A DNA stretch of 64,000 bases from Aporrectodea caliginosa. Lineage: Eukaryota; Annelida; Clitellata; Crassiclitellata; Lumbricidae. Each line of letters opens with the position of its first letter. The stretch's first letter is position 1. The notes below the pieces were generated by a model. The model ran no database searches. It worked only from the letters and a program-made list of their open reading frames with translations, and was not told where the DNA came from. The stretch is taken from positions 186,001 to 250,000 of the forward strand of contig JACEVL010000834.1 of the NCBI GenBank assembly GCA_020284085.1, written 5' to 3'. Positions 32,303 through 46,700 of this stretch are shown here, one piece after another. The position numbers and the translations under genes are program-made.

Positions 32303-35300
32303 GTTATGGTCCGTAAATTGATTTAGGCATGGAGGTCTGTAAATAGCGTCCTTGATTTAAGCGAATAACAATATTGATAATACTGATGACGTATATTATA
32401 ATAAACAAATCATTCTTGCGATGACGTCATCTTCTTGCGATGACGTCATCTGCATCGATTGTTTCTAGGAAACGAGCTTAACGAAGCGAGATTTATTTAG
32501 AAACTAGCATTTTTTACCCGGCGTTCGCCCGGGTTTTCCCAGGCGTAATTTTTAACGGCTGCAAATAAAGGCTACTTACTTACTATATTTGCTGATGGGC
32601 TTCAAATATTTAAAAAATGTCCATATATCTGAATGGAAACGATATTTAGAGGTGAACATAGTTGCTTTGCCCGTGTACTGCACGGGTTATCTCTACCTTA
32701 TAATTATAGGCAATATTATTTGTTCCCCGTACTACACGGGTTATCTCAACCTGAAATAGGCGTATTATTTGTTCCCCGTACTACACGGGTTATTTCTAAA
32801 TTATAATACGCTTTTTATTTTCCGTTAGCCAGCGTGACGTAAGATTGCATATTTAGGCGCGTGACGTAATTTAAGATTGCATATTAATTTTAGTGACGTG
32901 GACAAATGGGCATGTTTATAATGTCCATAAATCGGAATTGAAAGCAAATTATGAGCTGAAAGTAATTGGGATGAGATAGAAATTCGAATAGCTAAAGTAA
33001 GTTTCGAGTTGCTTTGACCTAGAAAATCGGCAATGGCCGTGGTTGCAAAAAATGTGAGCTTAGTGTAATTAGGTCACCAAATCTGTAAATGGTTGCGCTG
33101 ACCTAGAAATTCGCCCGTGGCGACTTCTGATTGGTTGCTAGATGCTCCGTGTGACGTAAGATTGCTTATTAAGCATGCGTGACGTGAACAAATGGCCTTA
33201 CTATGGGCGGTATTGAAATAAGCTCGCTGAAAAGTTAAATTTAAAATGGCCATATATCGGCGTTTAAATAAAATTGCGAACTGAAAATAGTCGCGTTGAC
33301 CTAGACGTTGCGTAATAATGCTTTGTAAATTTTTTCAACTCGCTAAACCGTTCCGTTTCGGAGCCTTTAGCCGGACAGCGATGCATTGCAAACATACATA
33401 CATACATACGGAAGGACAAACTTTAAGAATTATAGTATAAGATTCGACATGAAAGAGTTGAGACGAGATAAGACAATTTGAACAGAAAATAATCGAAAAT
33501 CGTCGATTTGAAGAAGTAAAAATTCGAAATTCAACGAAGTCAGTTAAAGAAGACACTAATAGTACGAACAAGAATCATATGTGCGACACGCAATTGCCGT
33601 TTCGAACAGAAAATCATAAAAAATGTCAACACGAAAAGTTGAAATTCGAAGTTTCGTCGAAATAGCTGCATTTTTGAAGACGCGCAAACCGACCAACAAT
33701 CGAATGATCAACAAGAATGGCATTTCAAACAGAAAAGAGTTAAAACAGACAGAAAGATATCTGGATAATTGTTTGCAGGCGACATTCACTTAAGGTAAGC
33801 CTTACATGAACAATGTTTAAACGTCACTGTGCTTAACCTCTGTGGACTATGTATCATAGATATAATAACACTGGATACAGCTATTATATCTATGGATACA
33901 GCAAGCAGTAAGATTTCTGATGCAGACATCTATTTTTGGCCAGTGACGTCATCTGGTGCAGAAAGCAGTCTTTCTACAGTGAAGTTAATAGAATTTGCCG
34001 TAATCGTAGTTGTAAACTCTACATTTCTAAAGGGGCACTTTAAAGCCAAGGCACAAGGCACCAGCTTATTCGGGATCGCTGCGTCTGGTCAGAAGGGTTG
34101 TCCCGAGATATCGAGTGGAGCTCCGTTCGATTGTCAGAGAGAGGAGTCAGAGGTCTATCGCCCATTATGGCTCTTCTGACCCCGGCTATACGACGTGGTG
34201 TGTGCGTGCGACCACGGTGTCCCGTCTGTTATACGCTGCCTCCGCATGGTGAGGATACGCTGGCCAGCAAGAAAGGGGAAGGCTCCAATCCGTTATAGGC
34301 TAAACAGACTACTCCGACGTTTGAACGTCTAACCCTCCAAGCGGATATTAACCTGTTTTCGGCGGTCCTAGGAAGCCCGGGTCATGTTCTTCACAGGTTG
34401 CTTTCACCCCTGAGGAAGGTTAACTGCCTATGGCCAAAACCTCATGACCGGGTTTGCCGAGAGCAGACAATAGCATACGATGAGGAAAAACTGTATAGTC
34501 AGAATGCTGTACATGTACTAACTATTAGTTAGTAACTAACTGGTTAGCTTTTAACTAGCCATAGATGGGCTTGATTGTTTAAATGACTGCTTGCTTTAAT
34601 CATGATGTTTGTTCACCAGAGTGCTGTTTGACAGTTGTCTATAAATAAAGAATATACTTACGTACTTTTACTTTAGCTGGGTCAGTGTAGGTATTGGTGG
34701 CGGGGGGAATGAGAATATACAGAATTAAGGAGGAAGATGATTCCAGGGTCTAGGACTCTAGACGCAGTGAAGTGGATGCAATCATGGATTTTCAGCCAGA
34801 GGAGTGAATTAAAGCTAGGAGTGAAATGGTGATGCTTGGGTATGCTGAAGACAGATCATAACAGTTAATTTTGAATGAGTTGAAGACTTCAAACTTCTTG
34901 TTTTCTAGTGCAAAATACACATTTATTCATCAAATAAGTGTACTGGCACTGTAGTAAACAAAGATAATGAGGCATATGCAGTTATAATAGAAATATACAA
35001 TCCACAACTTCAATGCTTAAAATTAATACAATTTAATATCTGCTATAAAGAAATTGGAATAAATGAAAACATTTGTAATTATGAGAACTTTTATAAATAT
35101 ACGTTTATTCACCACGAAGGTAGAAAGTACAAGAACAAAAAGTTAAATACAAACAGATGCAAAACTGGCATACATGAGATGATAACTTCTGTGATCTAGC
35201 ATATTTCAATACTGTAGCTGTAATATCCTTTGTCACAAACACAAAGAACACTGTTGTCATGACTACCATAAAACAGTCACCAATAAAGTTGTTTACACTG

Positions 35301-38300
35301 GTGTAGCATATGAACGAGGTCAATGTGACCAGAATAGAATTGAAAGTCTAACAGATTTTTATTTATGCAAGTTAAAAATCTTACTGTATATTTGTATGTA
35401 TGTATGTATACTTTATTGCACTTAAACACATACCATTTTCAAAAGTAGACAAGCATTAAAATACAAATGGAGCCTCACAAAAGTAAAAGACTATGAGGTT
35501 AGGCCCCGGTTTCCAGTGTATAATCATTAACATTGGTAGGCTATCATCACTGTGTTAAAGTGTTAAATTTAATGTAGTAGTTATATGACACAATATCTGT
35601 AATTCTGTACTGAGAAGTATTTCAGCAAAACAAAATCATTGGGCCAGAATCAATTAATCCCAAACACAAATCAACTAGGGAAGATACCAAATGATAAACT
35701 ATAATGATAGTACTAACCATGAATAAGTACTTGTAATAAGAATGCCAGTATTATCATTTACACAATAGTAGTTTTAGTAATAATACCAATAGTGATACCT
35801 GCATTGTTTATAATGACAGTAATAGTAGAAGCAATAATAACACTGATGATAATAATAACAATATTTAGTCAGGAAAAATTTTAACAAAAATTGTTACTTA
35901 AAATGTAGATAACAATTTTCCATTACGTGCACACATAGGCCTACAACTGAAAGTAATTATCTGATTTAAGTCATCTACTGATTCTTAAAAAGAATAAGTT
36001 TCGTCAACGTGTTTCGAACTCGGGTCCCTTGGAGTCGAATGGTTTCAGCACTACTGATATGGTGAACTCGAACATCAACATAAGAGTCAATAACCAAATT
36101 AATGAGCAAGATCAAATGATTGTCCTCCACAGGTAAATCTTCAATGTGTGATTTCAAATCAATGAAAATCTGCTTTCCTGTCAAATGCTTTCTAATCGCT
36201 AATTTCATAGCTGGCACTTTCTTCATGAAGTCCTTCAGACACTTAAATCCTCCAGACACTGCTTGTCGTATAAATTGTTCTGTTACCCTGCATATTAAGA
36301 TTACATCTGCAGATGGCTTCAACAGATGACCGCGACTCTTCTTATCAGTTAGTAAGCATGACGATTTTTCATCAGTTACTGCATTACTGCAAGCTGTACA
36401 GTGGATAAGCCGCCGAACTTTTCTTGCAACAAAACCCCCAATGTATTTGACAACCTCGTCTGAATATTCGGACATTTGCATCGGGGACATGTGAAACATG
36501 TCTGAGCTATCGCAATGTTCTCTTCCAGTGGCTGCTTCTGAGGTTGTAGTTGTAAACTCATCATTTTTCAGTCGCCATTCTAACTGATTAATAATAACAG
36601 GTGCACTTGAAATTGATAGAATGCCTGTTGTATCTTGGGCCAGACAGTTGCCAGATTTAATGTTTCTAAGAGCATGGTGAACTACCAGCCTCTTGTACGT
36701 TGACATGAACTGACGAGCTGTTGGATTATTGTTATAGCCACCTTGACTCCGGATTGCACTGAAAAACATTTCAATGTGATCCTGGCTAAGCTTGTAGGTC
36801 AGTAAAAATTTGAAAGAAGTGTTGCTTGGATCAAGAAGCATTCTGCTTAATTGGACCACACTTTGCAGGCAGATCACAAATCCAATAAAACCAGTTTTCC
36901 TATTTGTCTCGTGCATAAATTTGCCAGTACTATCCTTCAAATTCAAGAGATACAAGGAAGCTAGGTCAACAAATTGAGAGACCTTTTCAAGGTTTCTGAT
37001 TGATATGGGTTGTTTGAATTCTTTTCCTAGGAAATTTCGGCTATTAAGGATATCAAAGCATTGGTCGATAACCTTGATAAAAGTTGCAGTAGCCTGACAG
37101 TCTTTAAAGTTTTGTAGGTTCAGTTGGTCAGAACAAAATTCAAGGGCATCTGCAACACTTCTGCTAAGCAACTGAGCAGCCAATTTAACTTTCATTTTTT
37201 GCCGCTGCCATTCCATATGATGCCTTCTTAACTTGTTGCCAGCATGTAGTCCTTCTTTGTTCTGGAGATCAAACAACTTTTCAATAAAGTTATAATTAAC
37301 TGTACCACTATTACAATCTATGAATATTTTTCTCTGTCCAAAACAATTTCTGATCAATTTCAGCATGTGACAGGCATCCAGTAAGACAAAAACTGGTTGA
37401 TCATTGCTTGGATGAGGGAACCAAGTTTTCAGATTATGGACATTCGACAGGTCTGCTCCCAAAATTTTCAGCATTGAGAGATTTGATGAGGCTCCATCAA
37501 ATGTGAGGGAAACTACTCTAATTCCTGTTGCATGTATTTTTATCAAACACTCTGTAACAATGTTTGCTTTTTCCTTTGCGTCGAGGCCATCGGTTAAGAA
37601 ATATCCAACTGGTAATTTCCAGTGTGCATTGACAGCCACCAGCATCAGAACAAATGCTTCCTTAGCAACTCCAACACTGTCATCATCAAAACCGGTACCA
37701 TAATTAACAAACCCATAGGATCTTTTACCATCCCATTCAACCTGCTTCCGTATGCTCATTTCATCCATCATGAGAGCACAGATAATTTCATGATTTTCCT
37801 GTTGCTGGCATTTTGAAGTCAGCATTTTCAATGCCTCATCAGTAAATCCAGGCTGTCCATTTACACTGCTGTACCACCGTCTCAGAGTGTTTTGGTGAGG
37901 AAGACATGTGTTAAACGTTTTCCTAACATACTCGTAAGCCTTTGCTGAATAAAAATGCAAAGTTAGGGCAAATGTACGCAACGATGGTGGGTACTTGACT
38001 CTGTTCTTCCCTTTCATTTGACGCTGAATTAGATCTGTAACTTCTGCACCAATGTTTTCCAGATTCTTTGATGCTTGCTCATTTAGTAATTTCTTATCTT
38101 GTAGCTCTTCCAAAATGTTTTTTAGGGAAATATAACGTTTTTTCATACGTCGGCACTGTTGCATGAGCCCTTTCACACGCTTTCGCTGCAACTGGTAAGC
38201 ATGCAAAACAAAACGCAACTTTCTTTTAACGTCTGTCAAACTGTCAGTGTCTTTTTCAGCACAGTCGCCAACATATCGAATTGTAGGAGCATGTATTCTT

Positions 38301-40676
38301 TTCAGTGATCTTAAAGTACCTCTGCTGTTTACATCGATCTGATCTGAGGCTTCTGTATTTTCAACACCAGCTGTTGACTGTGGAAAATTTCGATTCAGTG
38401 GAGGCTTGCGAGTTTTCACTTTCTTCGGTGCCAAGTGATCCGGAAACGCGAAGACACTAGGAACAGCATCTGGTTTTAAATACCGCCTAGAGCAAAATCC
38501 AGAAGTTTTGCTTTTATCAAATGCCTCCTCAACAAAATGATCAGAACATATGTAACTCCCTGAAGTTGGTTTGAAATTCTTTCGCTTAGTTGCCATAATC
38601 CATTTTTCACGCTGATCAGCATTTCTTGGAAAGCTAACAAAAACACAAGAAATGGTAAATTTTTTGTCCTTGTGATGCTGGCATGAAAATCATTGTTTTG
38701 AAGACCTTAACAGAGACTGAAGGTGATTCAGAATCTGGCCTAACCAATTGTTAAACCATATAATTATCTTCATGGTGAAAATGGTGCCCAGTAACATCAC
38801 ATGATTTCCATGGTGCATTATAACATGCCAATATGTAATGTAATCAAAAACTCCAAATTTGTAAAGCACCGCTTGAACACAGGCTCCAGTTTATTCAAGA
38901 GCGCTGCGTCAAGTCAGATGGCTTTCAAAAGGATAGTTAAAAGGACGTCCGAGTTTAGATGAGAACCCACTAAAGCGACCACACTTTTGCAGCAGCCAGC
39001 CCCAAATGGGCCAAATCTCAACTCAAGATATTATTATTATTAATTTATTATTATCATCATCATCATAATCATCATCAGCAGCAATCATCATCATCGTTAT
39101 TATTCCAAGAGTCCAAATCAAGAGAAGAGGCAGAGCAGCTGCTAAGGCGGGTGTCGTATAGGTCGAGAACAATTAGGCGGAGGATCAGGTTACTGAGCTG
39201 AGTCAGGGTAGGAATTCTCAAAACGGTGAGACTAGTTTTGAGTGGAAAGCCCGGGGGCCGCATGCAGGCTACATCAAAAACTTCACAATCCCTGGGTGTC
39301 TTTATATTACATGTGAATATCACCAACATTGTTAGGTTGTCCAAATTTGGATGGAGTAATACAAAATCACCTAAATGTAAATAAACACGTTTTCTATAGC
39401 GACCTTATGGCCTCGATCCTGCTCATTTTCAATGAACTGGTCGGCTGAGATCTAGCGTATGTTATTTCGAAGTATTAACCTTCACTAACCTGTGAAACGT
39501 GCGTAATCCTCCAGCAACACGCCTTGCTGTGCAACCATAAGCAGCGCATGATTTAGTCATTTCTTATCAATTTTAACTTTAACTAATCGGCTCGGTTTAG
39601 ATAAGGAACGCTAAACAACTTTTCCACCATAGCGCACGATAACCATGTCAACTTTCTCAAGCGGACGCTTTCTGCACCGTATGACGTAATTTACCATAGA
39701 GAGGTGTAGCCGTCATTCTAAATTTAGATTAGCCTGCGGACTGGCTTGCATGCACCATCCAGTGTTATTATATCTATGCTATGTATAGATCAATCTGATT
39801 ATGGTTTGGTTTTTGTGCGCCATCGGCTGATGCCTCGTGCATTAGACACTGCAGTGTGATACAGTTACTAAATATCCTACAATTACTAAATTGATTCCAA
39901 TGTCTTCAAATCTTTTAAGAAATATACATTCTTGGTAGGCCTAATGTTGCACCATAATTATTTTCTCGGTCATTTTCTTATTTTTTTAAATTATGTTTTC
40001 TTTCTCTTTAGTTTAAAAGTTTATCAAATCAAATCAAATCAAATTTATTCGAATCGATTCCATGAACAGTGAGTACAATGTACACGTGTGAATACAGTTA
40101 TTAACAGTTTACATTTCGTAAGCGCCATTAATAAGAAACAAAAATTGAAGAGGTTATAGTCTAACAGGTTAAGTAATAAAAATCGATTCGTGGGGAGAAG
40201 AAGCCCAATGGGCTTATCTAGTCTTCCCCACTATGATGGAACAAATTGATAGAACTAGAAAGGAAACATGTGTCAGTTCAATTAACATAGGATGAGAAAT
40301 AGGCATGGCAGCAGTAAAATCAACGTCAGTTAAGTAAGTGTTTTTTATAGGCCTGTTTGAAGGAGTTGAGTGACCTCTGATTACGGATGCCACGGTCAAT
40401 GGAGTTCCATAGTTTAGGCCCAGTTATTCTAGCAGAAAATTGTCTAACATTAGTTTTACAGATATCAGAGCGAAGATTAAACCGAGATCTAGTGTTGTAG
40501 GCCTAACCGTGGACAGAAGCATTAGTGGAGAAATAACAATTAAATATAGCCTACTGGGTAAGGTTTGGCTCTGATGTCGGTACATGAAGATAGCAAGTTG
40601 GAGTTTATGTAGGTCAAAGATAGTTAATAAGTTTATTTTATTATTATCTCGCCTTAAATTCCAACTCAGCTATTTA

Positions 40677-40739
<63 letters not shown>

Positions 40740-43700
40740 GGAGTGTTGGCTATTATTATTATTATTATTATTATAAATAAATTTGTAACGCGCGCAGGGT
40801 CACACCGGTCACACCGAGATGTGAATCTGAGGCGCGGGTAGTTAGCCGCCAGGAGATGCACTTAGATATCCAAGTGCTTGAAAGCCAAAGAGAAATAGTG
40901 AGTTTTCAGCTACGAAGAGAGAGTGGCAGTCGATTCCATTCCTTGTGGACAGAGGCGTGGAATGCACGCGAGCCCATAAGGGCCATAACTGTTCTGCATC
41001 GAGGCTCACTTAAAAGACTGGTACTTCGTGAACGCAGGCAACGATCGGGGAGGGATGTAAGGAGTCAGTAGTGAATTAAGGTAGGGAGGTGTGCTGGTGC
41101 TGAGGGCTTTGTAGGTCAGACAGGCCAATTTAAATTTTATTCTGAATTCAACAGGAAGCCAATGGAGTTGATGGGGTAAAACTGAGGCACTTGTTCCTAG
41201 TGGAAAACGCAGCACAACGCGAGCCAAGGAGTTTTGGATGCGTTGCAGCCTGTTGAGATTGAGGTCTGAGAGACCCACAAAACCGAATTAGCATAATCAA
41301 GGCGAGAGGAGACAAGGGAACAGGCTATGGTTTTGTAATTGTAATTGTAATTGAACATTTGTATAGCGCCATCAAAGATTCAGAGGCGCTCCCGACCCAG
41401 GGCTCCAACAAATAAGATAGTCTTCAGGGGTTTCCGAAACAGAGGAAGAGAAAGGCTGAGGAGCTCAAGGCGCAATTCATGCGGACGATGTTTGCAACTG
41501 GCCGACATAAGCAAAGCTTCTGGATTGAGCAGTTGCACCGAGCTTTAATCAAGTTCAAACCTATGGCGTGGGGTTAACCCATGGCACTCTTCAGTTATAT
41601 TTGTACAAATTAGGCCTACTCTTCAAAAGTCAAATTGTATACAGGCATTTTCAACGGATATGCTCTAAAACTGTCTGTGTCCAAGCAACCCGCTGAAGCT
41701 TACCATGCGTGCTCCTAAGACCGCCCCTTGACACAATTATGCTGGAGCTTCAGACCCTACAATTTAATCTTTTATATTAAAGAATGGCAAAAATAAAACT
41801 ATGAAGAGCAAACCTTTTGTGATTTTCATTCCCTAAATTTAAAGAGACAGACATTGGACCTTTTCTTCCACCGCTATCGCCGGGAGTAGAGGAGATGGTT
41901 GGTGCAGCTGACGAGCGAATGCTCCATGCAGGAATAAGGAATGAATGCCATGTCTTACGAGGGTTATTTCCGCCAATTGTGCAACGACGGTAATAACCTC
42001 AGCCCAAGACGTCATGACTTTGAACTGCCTGCTAACTTTATCTCACAGGTACTTTACACACGCTTGCCCTAGGTCTCACTTGACTGTATACCCGACTGTA
42101 ATAATTATTTTACCTCTAATGATTTATTATTTAACACGCTAAGTCTTTTTTGTAACAGGGTTGCGGTCTGTCAACCTGTCAGAAAATAGGCTAAAACGAA
42201 TATCTACCGATATATGTGCCACATTATATATATGCTCCTTTATTGAAACACAAAGTTGACAAACCGCAACTTATACCAAGAAAGAGAGCGAGAAAATGTA
42301 TAACAGCCAAACCGATAGATTACAAGACAAATCGATAGTGTATAAAACAAACCAATTGAGTACAAGCCTAACAGATAGAGTAGGAGCCAAACCAATAGAG
42401 TACCACCCAAACCGATCGAGTACAACCCAAACCGAAGAACCAAACAGATGGAGTACAAGCCAAACCGATAGAGTACAAGCCAAACCGATAGAGTACAAGC
42501 CAAACCGATAGAGTACAAGCCAAACCGATAGAGTACAAGCCAAACCGATAGAGTACAAGCCAAACCGATAGAGTACAAGTCAAACCGATAGAGTACAAGC
42601 CAAACCGATAGAGTCAACCAAACCGAAGTAATAAATAGCCAAACCGATAGAGTACAAGCCAAACCGATAGAGTACAAGCCAAACCGATAGAGTACAAGCC
42701 AAACCGATAGAGTACAAGACAAACCGATAGAGTACAAGCCAAACCGATAGAGAACAAGCCAAACCGATAGAGTACCAGCCAAACCGATAGAGTTCACGCC
42801 AAACCGATAGAGTACAAGCCAAACCGATAGAGTATAAGCCAAACTGATAGAATACAAGCCAAACCGATAGAGTACAAGCCAAACCGATAGAGTACAAGCC
42901 AAACCGATAGAGTACAAGCCAAACCGATAGAGTACAAGTCAAACCGATAGAGTACAAGCCAAACCGATAGAGTACAAGCCAAACCGATAGAGTACAAGCC
43001 AAACCGATAGAGTACAAGCCAAACCGATGGAGTACAAGCCAAAGAGTACAAGCCAAACCGATAGAGTACAAGCCAAACCGATAGAGTACAAGCCAAACCG
43101 ATGAGTACAAGCCAACCGAAATATTACAGTACAAAACAAACCGATAGGAGTACACCGATAGAGTACAAACCGATAGAGTACAAGCCAAACCGATAGAGTA
43201 CAAGCCAAACCGATAGAGTACAAGCCAAACCGATAGAGTACAAGCCAAACCGATAGTTTACAAGCCAAACCGATAGAGTACAAGCCAAACCGATAGAGTA
43301 CAAGCAAACCGATAGAGTACAAGCCAAACCGATAGAGTACAAGCCAAACCGATAGAGTACAAGCCAAACCGATAGAGTACAAGCCAAACCGATAGAGTAC
43401 AAGCCAAACCGATAGAGTACAAGCCAAACCGATAGAGTACAAGCCAAACCGATAGAGTACAAGCCAAACCGATAGAGTACAAGCCAAACCGATAGAGTAC
43501 AAGCCAAACCGATAGAGTACAAGCCAAACCGATAGAGTACAAGCCAAACCGATAGAGTACAAGCCAAACCGATAGAGTACAAGCCAAACCGATAGAGTAC
43601 AAGCCAAACCGATAGAGTACAACAAACCGATAGAGTACAAGCCAAACCGATAGAGTAGCCAAACCGATAGAGTACAAGCCAAATAGAGTACAAGCCAAAC

Positions 43701-46700
43701 CGATAGAGTACAAGCCAAACCGATAGAGTACAAGCCAAACCGATAGAGTACAAGCCAAACCGATAGAGTACAAGCCAAACCGATAGAGTACAAGCCAAAC
43801 CGATAGAGTACAAGCCAAACCGATAGAGTACAAGCCAAACCGATAGAGTACAAGCCAAACCGATAGAGTACAAGCCAAACCGATAGAGTACAAGCCAAAC
43901 CGATAGAGTACAAGCCAAACCGATAGAGTACAAGCCAAACCGATAGAGTACAAGCCAAACCGATAGAGTACAAGCCAAACCGATAGAGTACAAGCCAAAC
44001 CGATAGAGTACAAGCCAAACCGATAGAGTACAAGCCAAACCGATAGAGTACAAGCCAAACCGATAGAGTACAAGCCAAACCGATAGAGTACAAGCCAAAC
44101 CGATAGAGTACAAGCAAAACCGATAGAGTACAAGCCAAACCGATAGAGTACAAGCCAAACCGATAGAGTACAAGCCAAACCGATAGAGTACAAGCCAAAC
44201 CGATAGAGTACAAGCCAAACCGATAGAGTACAAGCCAAACCGATAGAGTACAAGCCAAACCGATAGAGTACAAGCCAAACCGATAGAGTACAAGCCAAAC
44301 CGATAGAGTACAAGCCAAACCGATAGAGTACAAGCCAAACCGATAGAGTACAAGCCAAACCGATAGAGTACAAGCCAAACCGATAGAGTACAAGCCAAAC
44401 CGATAGAGTACAAGCCAAACCGATAGAGTACAAGCCAAACCGATAGTACAAGCCAAACCGATAGAGTACAAGCCAAACCGATAGAGTACAAGCCAAACCG
44501 ATAGAGTACAAGCCAAACCGATAGAGTACAACCCAAACCGATAGAGTACAAGCCAAACCGATAGAGTACAAGCCAAACCGATAGAGTACAAGCCAAACCG
44601 ATAGAGTACAAGCCAAACCGATAGAGTACAACCCAAACCGATAGAGTACAAGCCAAACCGATAGAGTACAAGCCAAACCGATAGAGTACAAGCCAAACCG
44701 ATAGAGTACAGGCCAAACCGATAGAGTACAAGCCAAACCGATAGAGTACAAGCCAAACCGATAGAGTACAAGCCAAACCGATAGAGTACAAGCCAAACCG
44801 ATAGAGTACAAGCCAAACCGATAGAGTACAAGCCAAACCGATAGAGTACAAGCCAAACCGATAGAGTACAAGCCAAACCGATAGAGTACAAGCCAAACCG
44901 ATAGAGTACAAGCCAAACCGATAGAGTACAAGCCAAACCGATAGAGTACAAGCCAAACCGATAGAGTACAAGCCCAAACCGATAGAGTACAAGCCAAACC
45001 GAAAACCGATAGAGTACAAGCCAAACCGATAGAGTACAAGCCAAACCGATAGAGTACAAGGCAAACCGATATAGAGTACAAGCCAAACCGATAGAGTACA
45101 AGCCAAACCGATAGAGTACAAGCCAAACCGATAGAGTACAAGCCAAACCGATAGAGTACAAGCCAAACCGATAGAGTACAAGCCAAACCGATAGAGTACA
45201 AGCCAAACCGATAGAGTACAAGCCAAACCGATAGAGTACAAGCCAAACCGATAGAGTACAAGCCAAACCGATAGAGTACAAGCCAAACCGATAGAGTACA
45301 AGCCAAACCGATAGAGTACAAGCCAAACCGATAGAGTACAAGCCAAACCGATAGAGTACAAGCCAAACCGATAGAGTACAAGCCAAACCGATAGAGTACA
45401 AGCCAAACCGACCGAGAGTACAAGCCAAACCGATAGAGTACAAGCCAAACCGATAGAGTACAAGCCAAACCGATAGAGTACAAGCCAAACCGATAGAGTA
45501 CAAGCCAAACCGATAGAGTACAAGCCAAACCGATAGAGTACAAGCCAAACCGATAGAGTACAAGCCAAACCGATAGAGTACAAGCCAAACCGATAGAGTA
45601 CAAGCCAAACCGATAGAGTACAAGCCAAACCGATATAGAGTACAAGCCAAACCGATAGAGTACAAGCCAAACCGATAGAGTACAAGCCAAACCGATAGAG
45701 TACAAGCCAAACCGATAGAGTACAAGCCAAACCGATAGAGTACAAGCCAAACCGATAGAGTACAAGCCAAACCGAGTACAAGCCAAACCGATAGAGTACA
45801 AGCCAAACCGATAGAGTACAAGCCAAACCGATAGAGTACAAGCCAAACCGATAGAGTACAAGCCAAACCGATAGAGTACAAGCCAAACCGATAGAGTACA
45901 AGCCAAACCGATAGAGTACAAGCCAAACCGATAGAGTACAAGCCAAACCGATAGAGTACAAGCCAAACCGATAGAGTACAAGCCAAACCGATAGAGTACA
46001 AGCCAAACCGATAGAGTACAAGCCAAACCGATAGAGTACAAGCCAAACCGATAGAGTACAAGCCAAACCGATAGAGTACAAGCCAAACCGATAGAGTACA
46101 AGCCAAACCGATAGAGTACAAGCCAAACCGATAGAGTACAAGCCAAACCGATAGAGTACAAGCCAAACCGATAGAGTACAAGCCAAACCGATAGAGTACA
46201 AGCCAAACCGATAGAGTACAAGCCAAACCGATAGAGTACAAGCCAAACCGATAGAGTACAAGCCAAACCGATAGAGTACAAGCCAAACCGATAGAGTACA
46301 AGCCAAACCGAAACCGATAGAGTACAAGCCAAACCGATAGAGTACAAGCCAAACCGATAGAGTACAAGCCAAACCGATAGAGTACAAGCCAAACCGATAG
46401 AGTACAAGCCAAACCGATAGAGTACAAGCCAAACCGATAGAGTACAAGCCAAACCGATAGAGTACAAAGCAAACCGATAGAGTACAAGCCAAACCGATAG
46501 AGTACAGCCAAACCGATAGAGTACAAGCCAAACCGATAGAGTACAAGCCAAACCGATAGAGTACAAGCCAAACCGATAGAGTACAAGCCAAACCGATAGA
46601 GTACAAAGCCAAACCGATAGAGTACAAGCCAAACCGATAGAGTACAAGCCAAACCGATAGAGTACAACCCAAACCGATAGAGTACAAGCCAAACCGATAG

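Larger units (their letters stand above)
33855..39778 (-). mobile_element. P-type DNA transposon, structurally complete (5,924 bp)
   Basis: Exact 8-bp flanking duplication CTATGTAT (33,847-33,854 and 39,779-39,786). Exact 22-bp terminal inverted repeats (33,855-33,876 and 39,757-39,778) start CATAGATATA and end AACACTGGAT. Subterminal inverted repeats of 21 bp with two mismatches (33,946-33,966 and 39,667-39,687; ACGTCAT, GGTGCAGAAAGC) sit at the same 91-bp distance from each end. The Drosophila P element has the same architecture: CAT-starting terminal repeats, subterminal repeats, 8-bp duplications. An uninterrupted THAP transposase occupies 35,975-39,560. Later insertions are a LINE 3' end (34,050-34,672) and a CR1-like fragment in the transposase intron (38,855-39,345). 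Confidence 0.95.

Noticed and set aside
33857..34179. Open frame at the left end of the P element as a second element-encoded protein
   Set aside because: It runs through the terminal repeat, subterminal repeat and into a degenerate LINE fragment, with no motif support.
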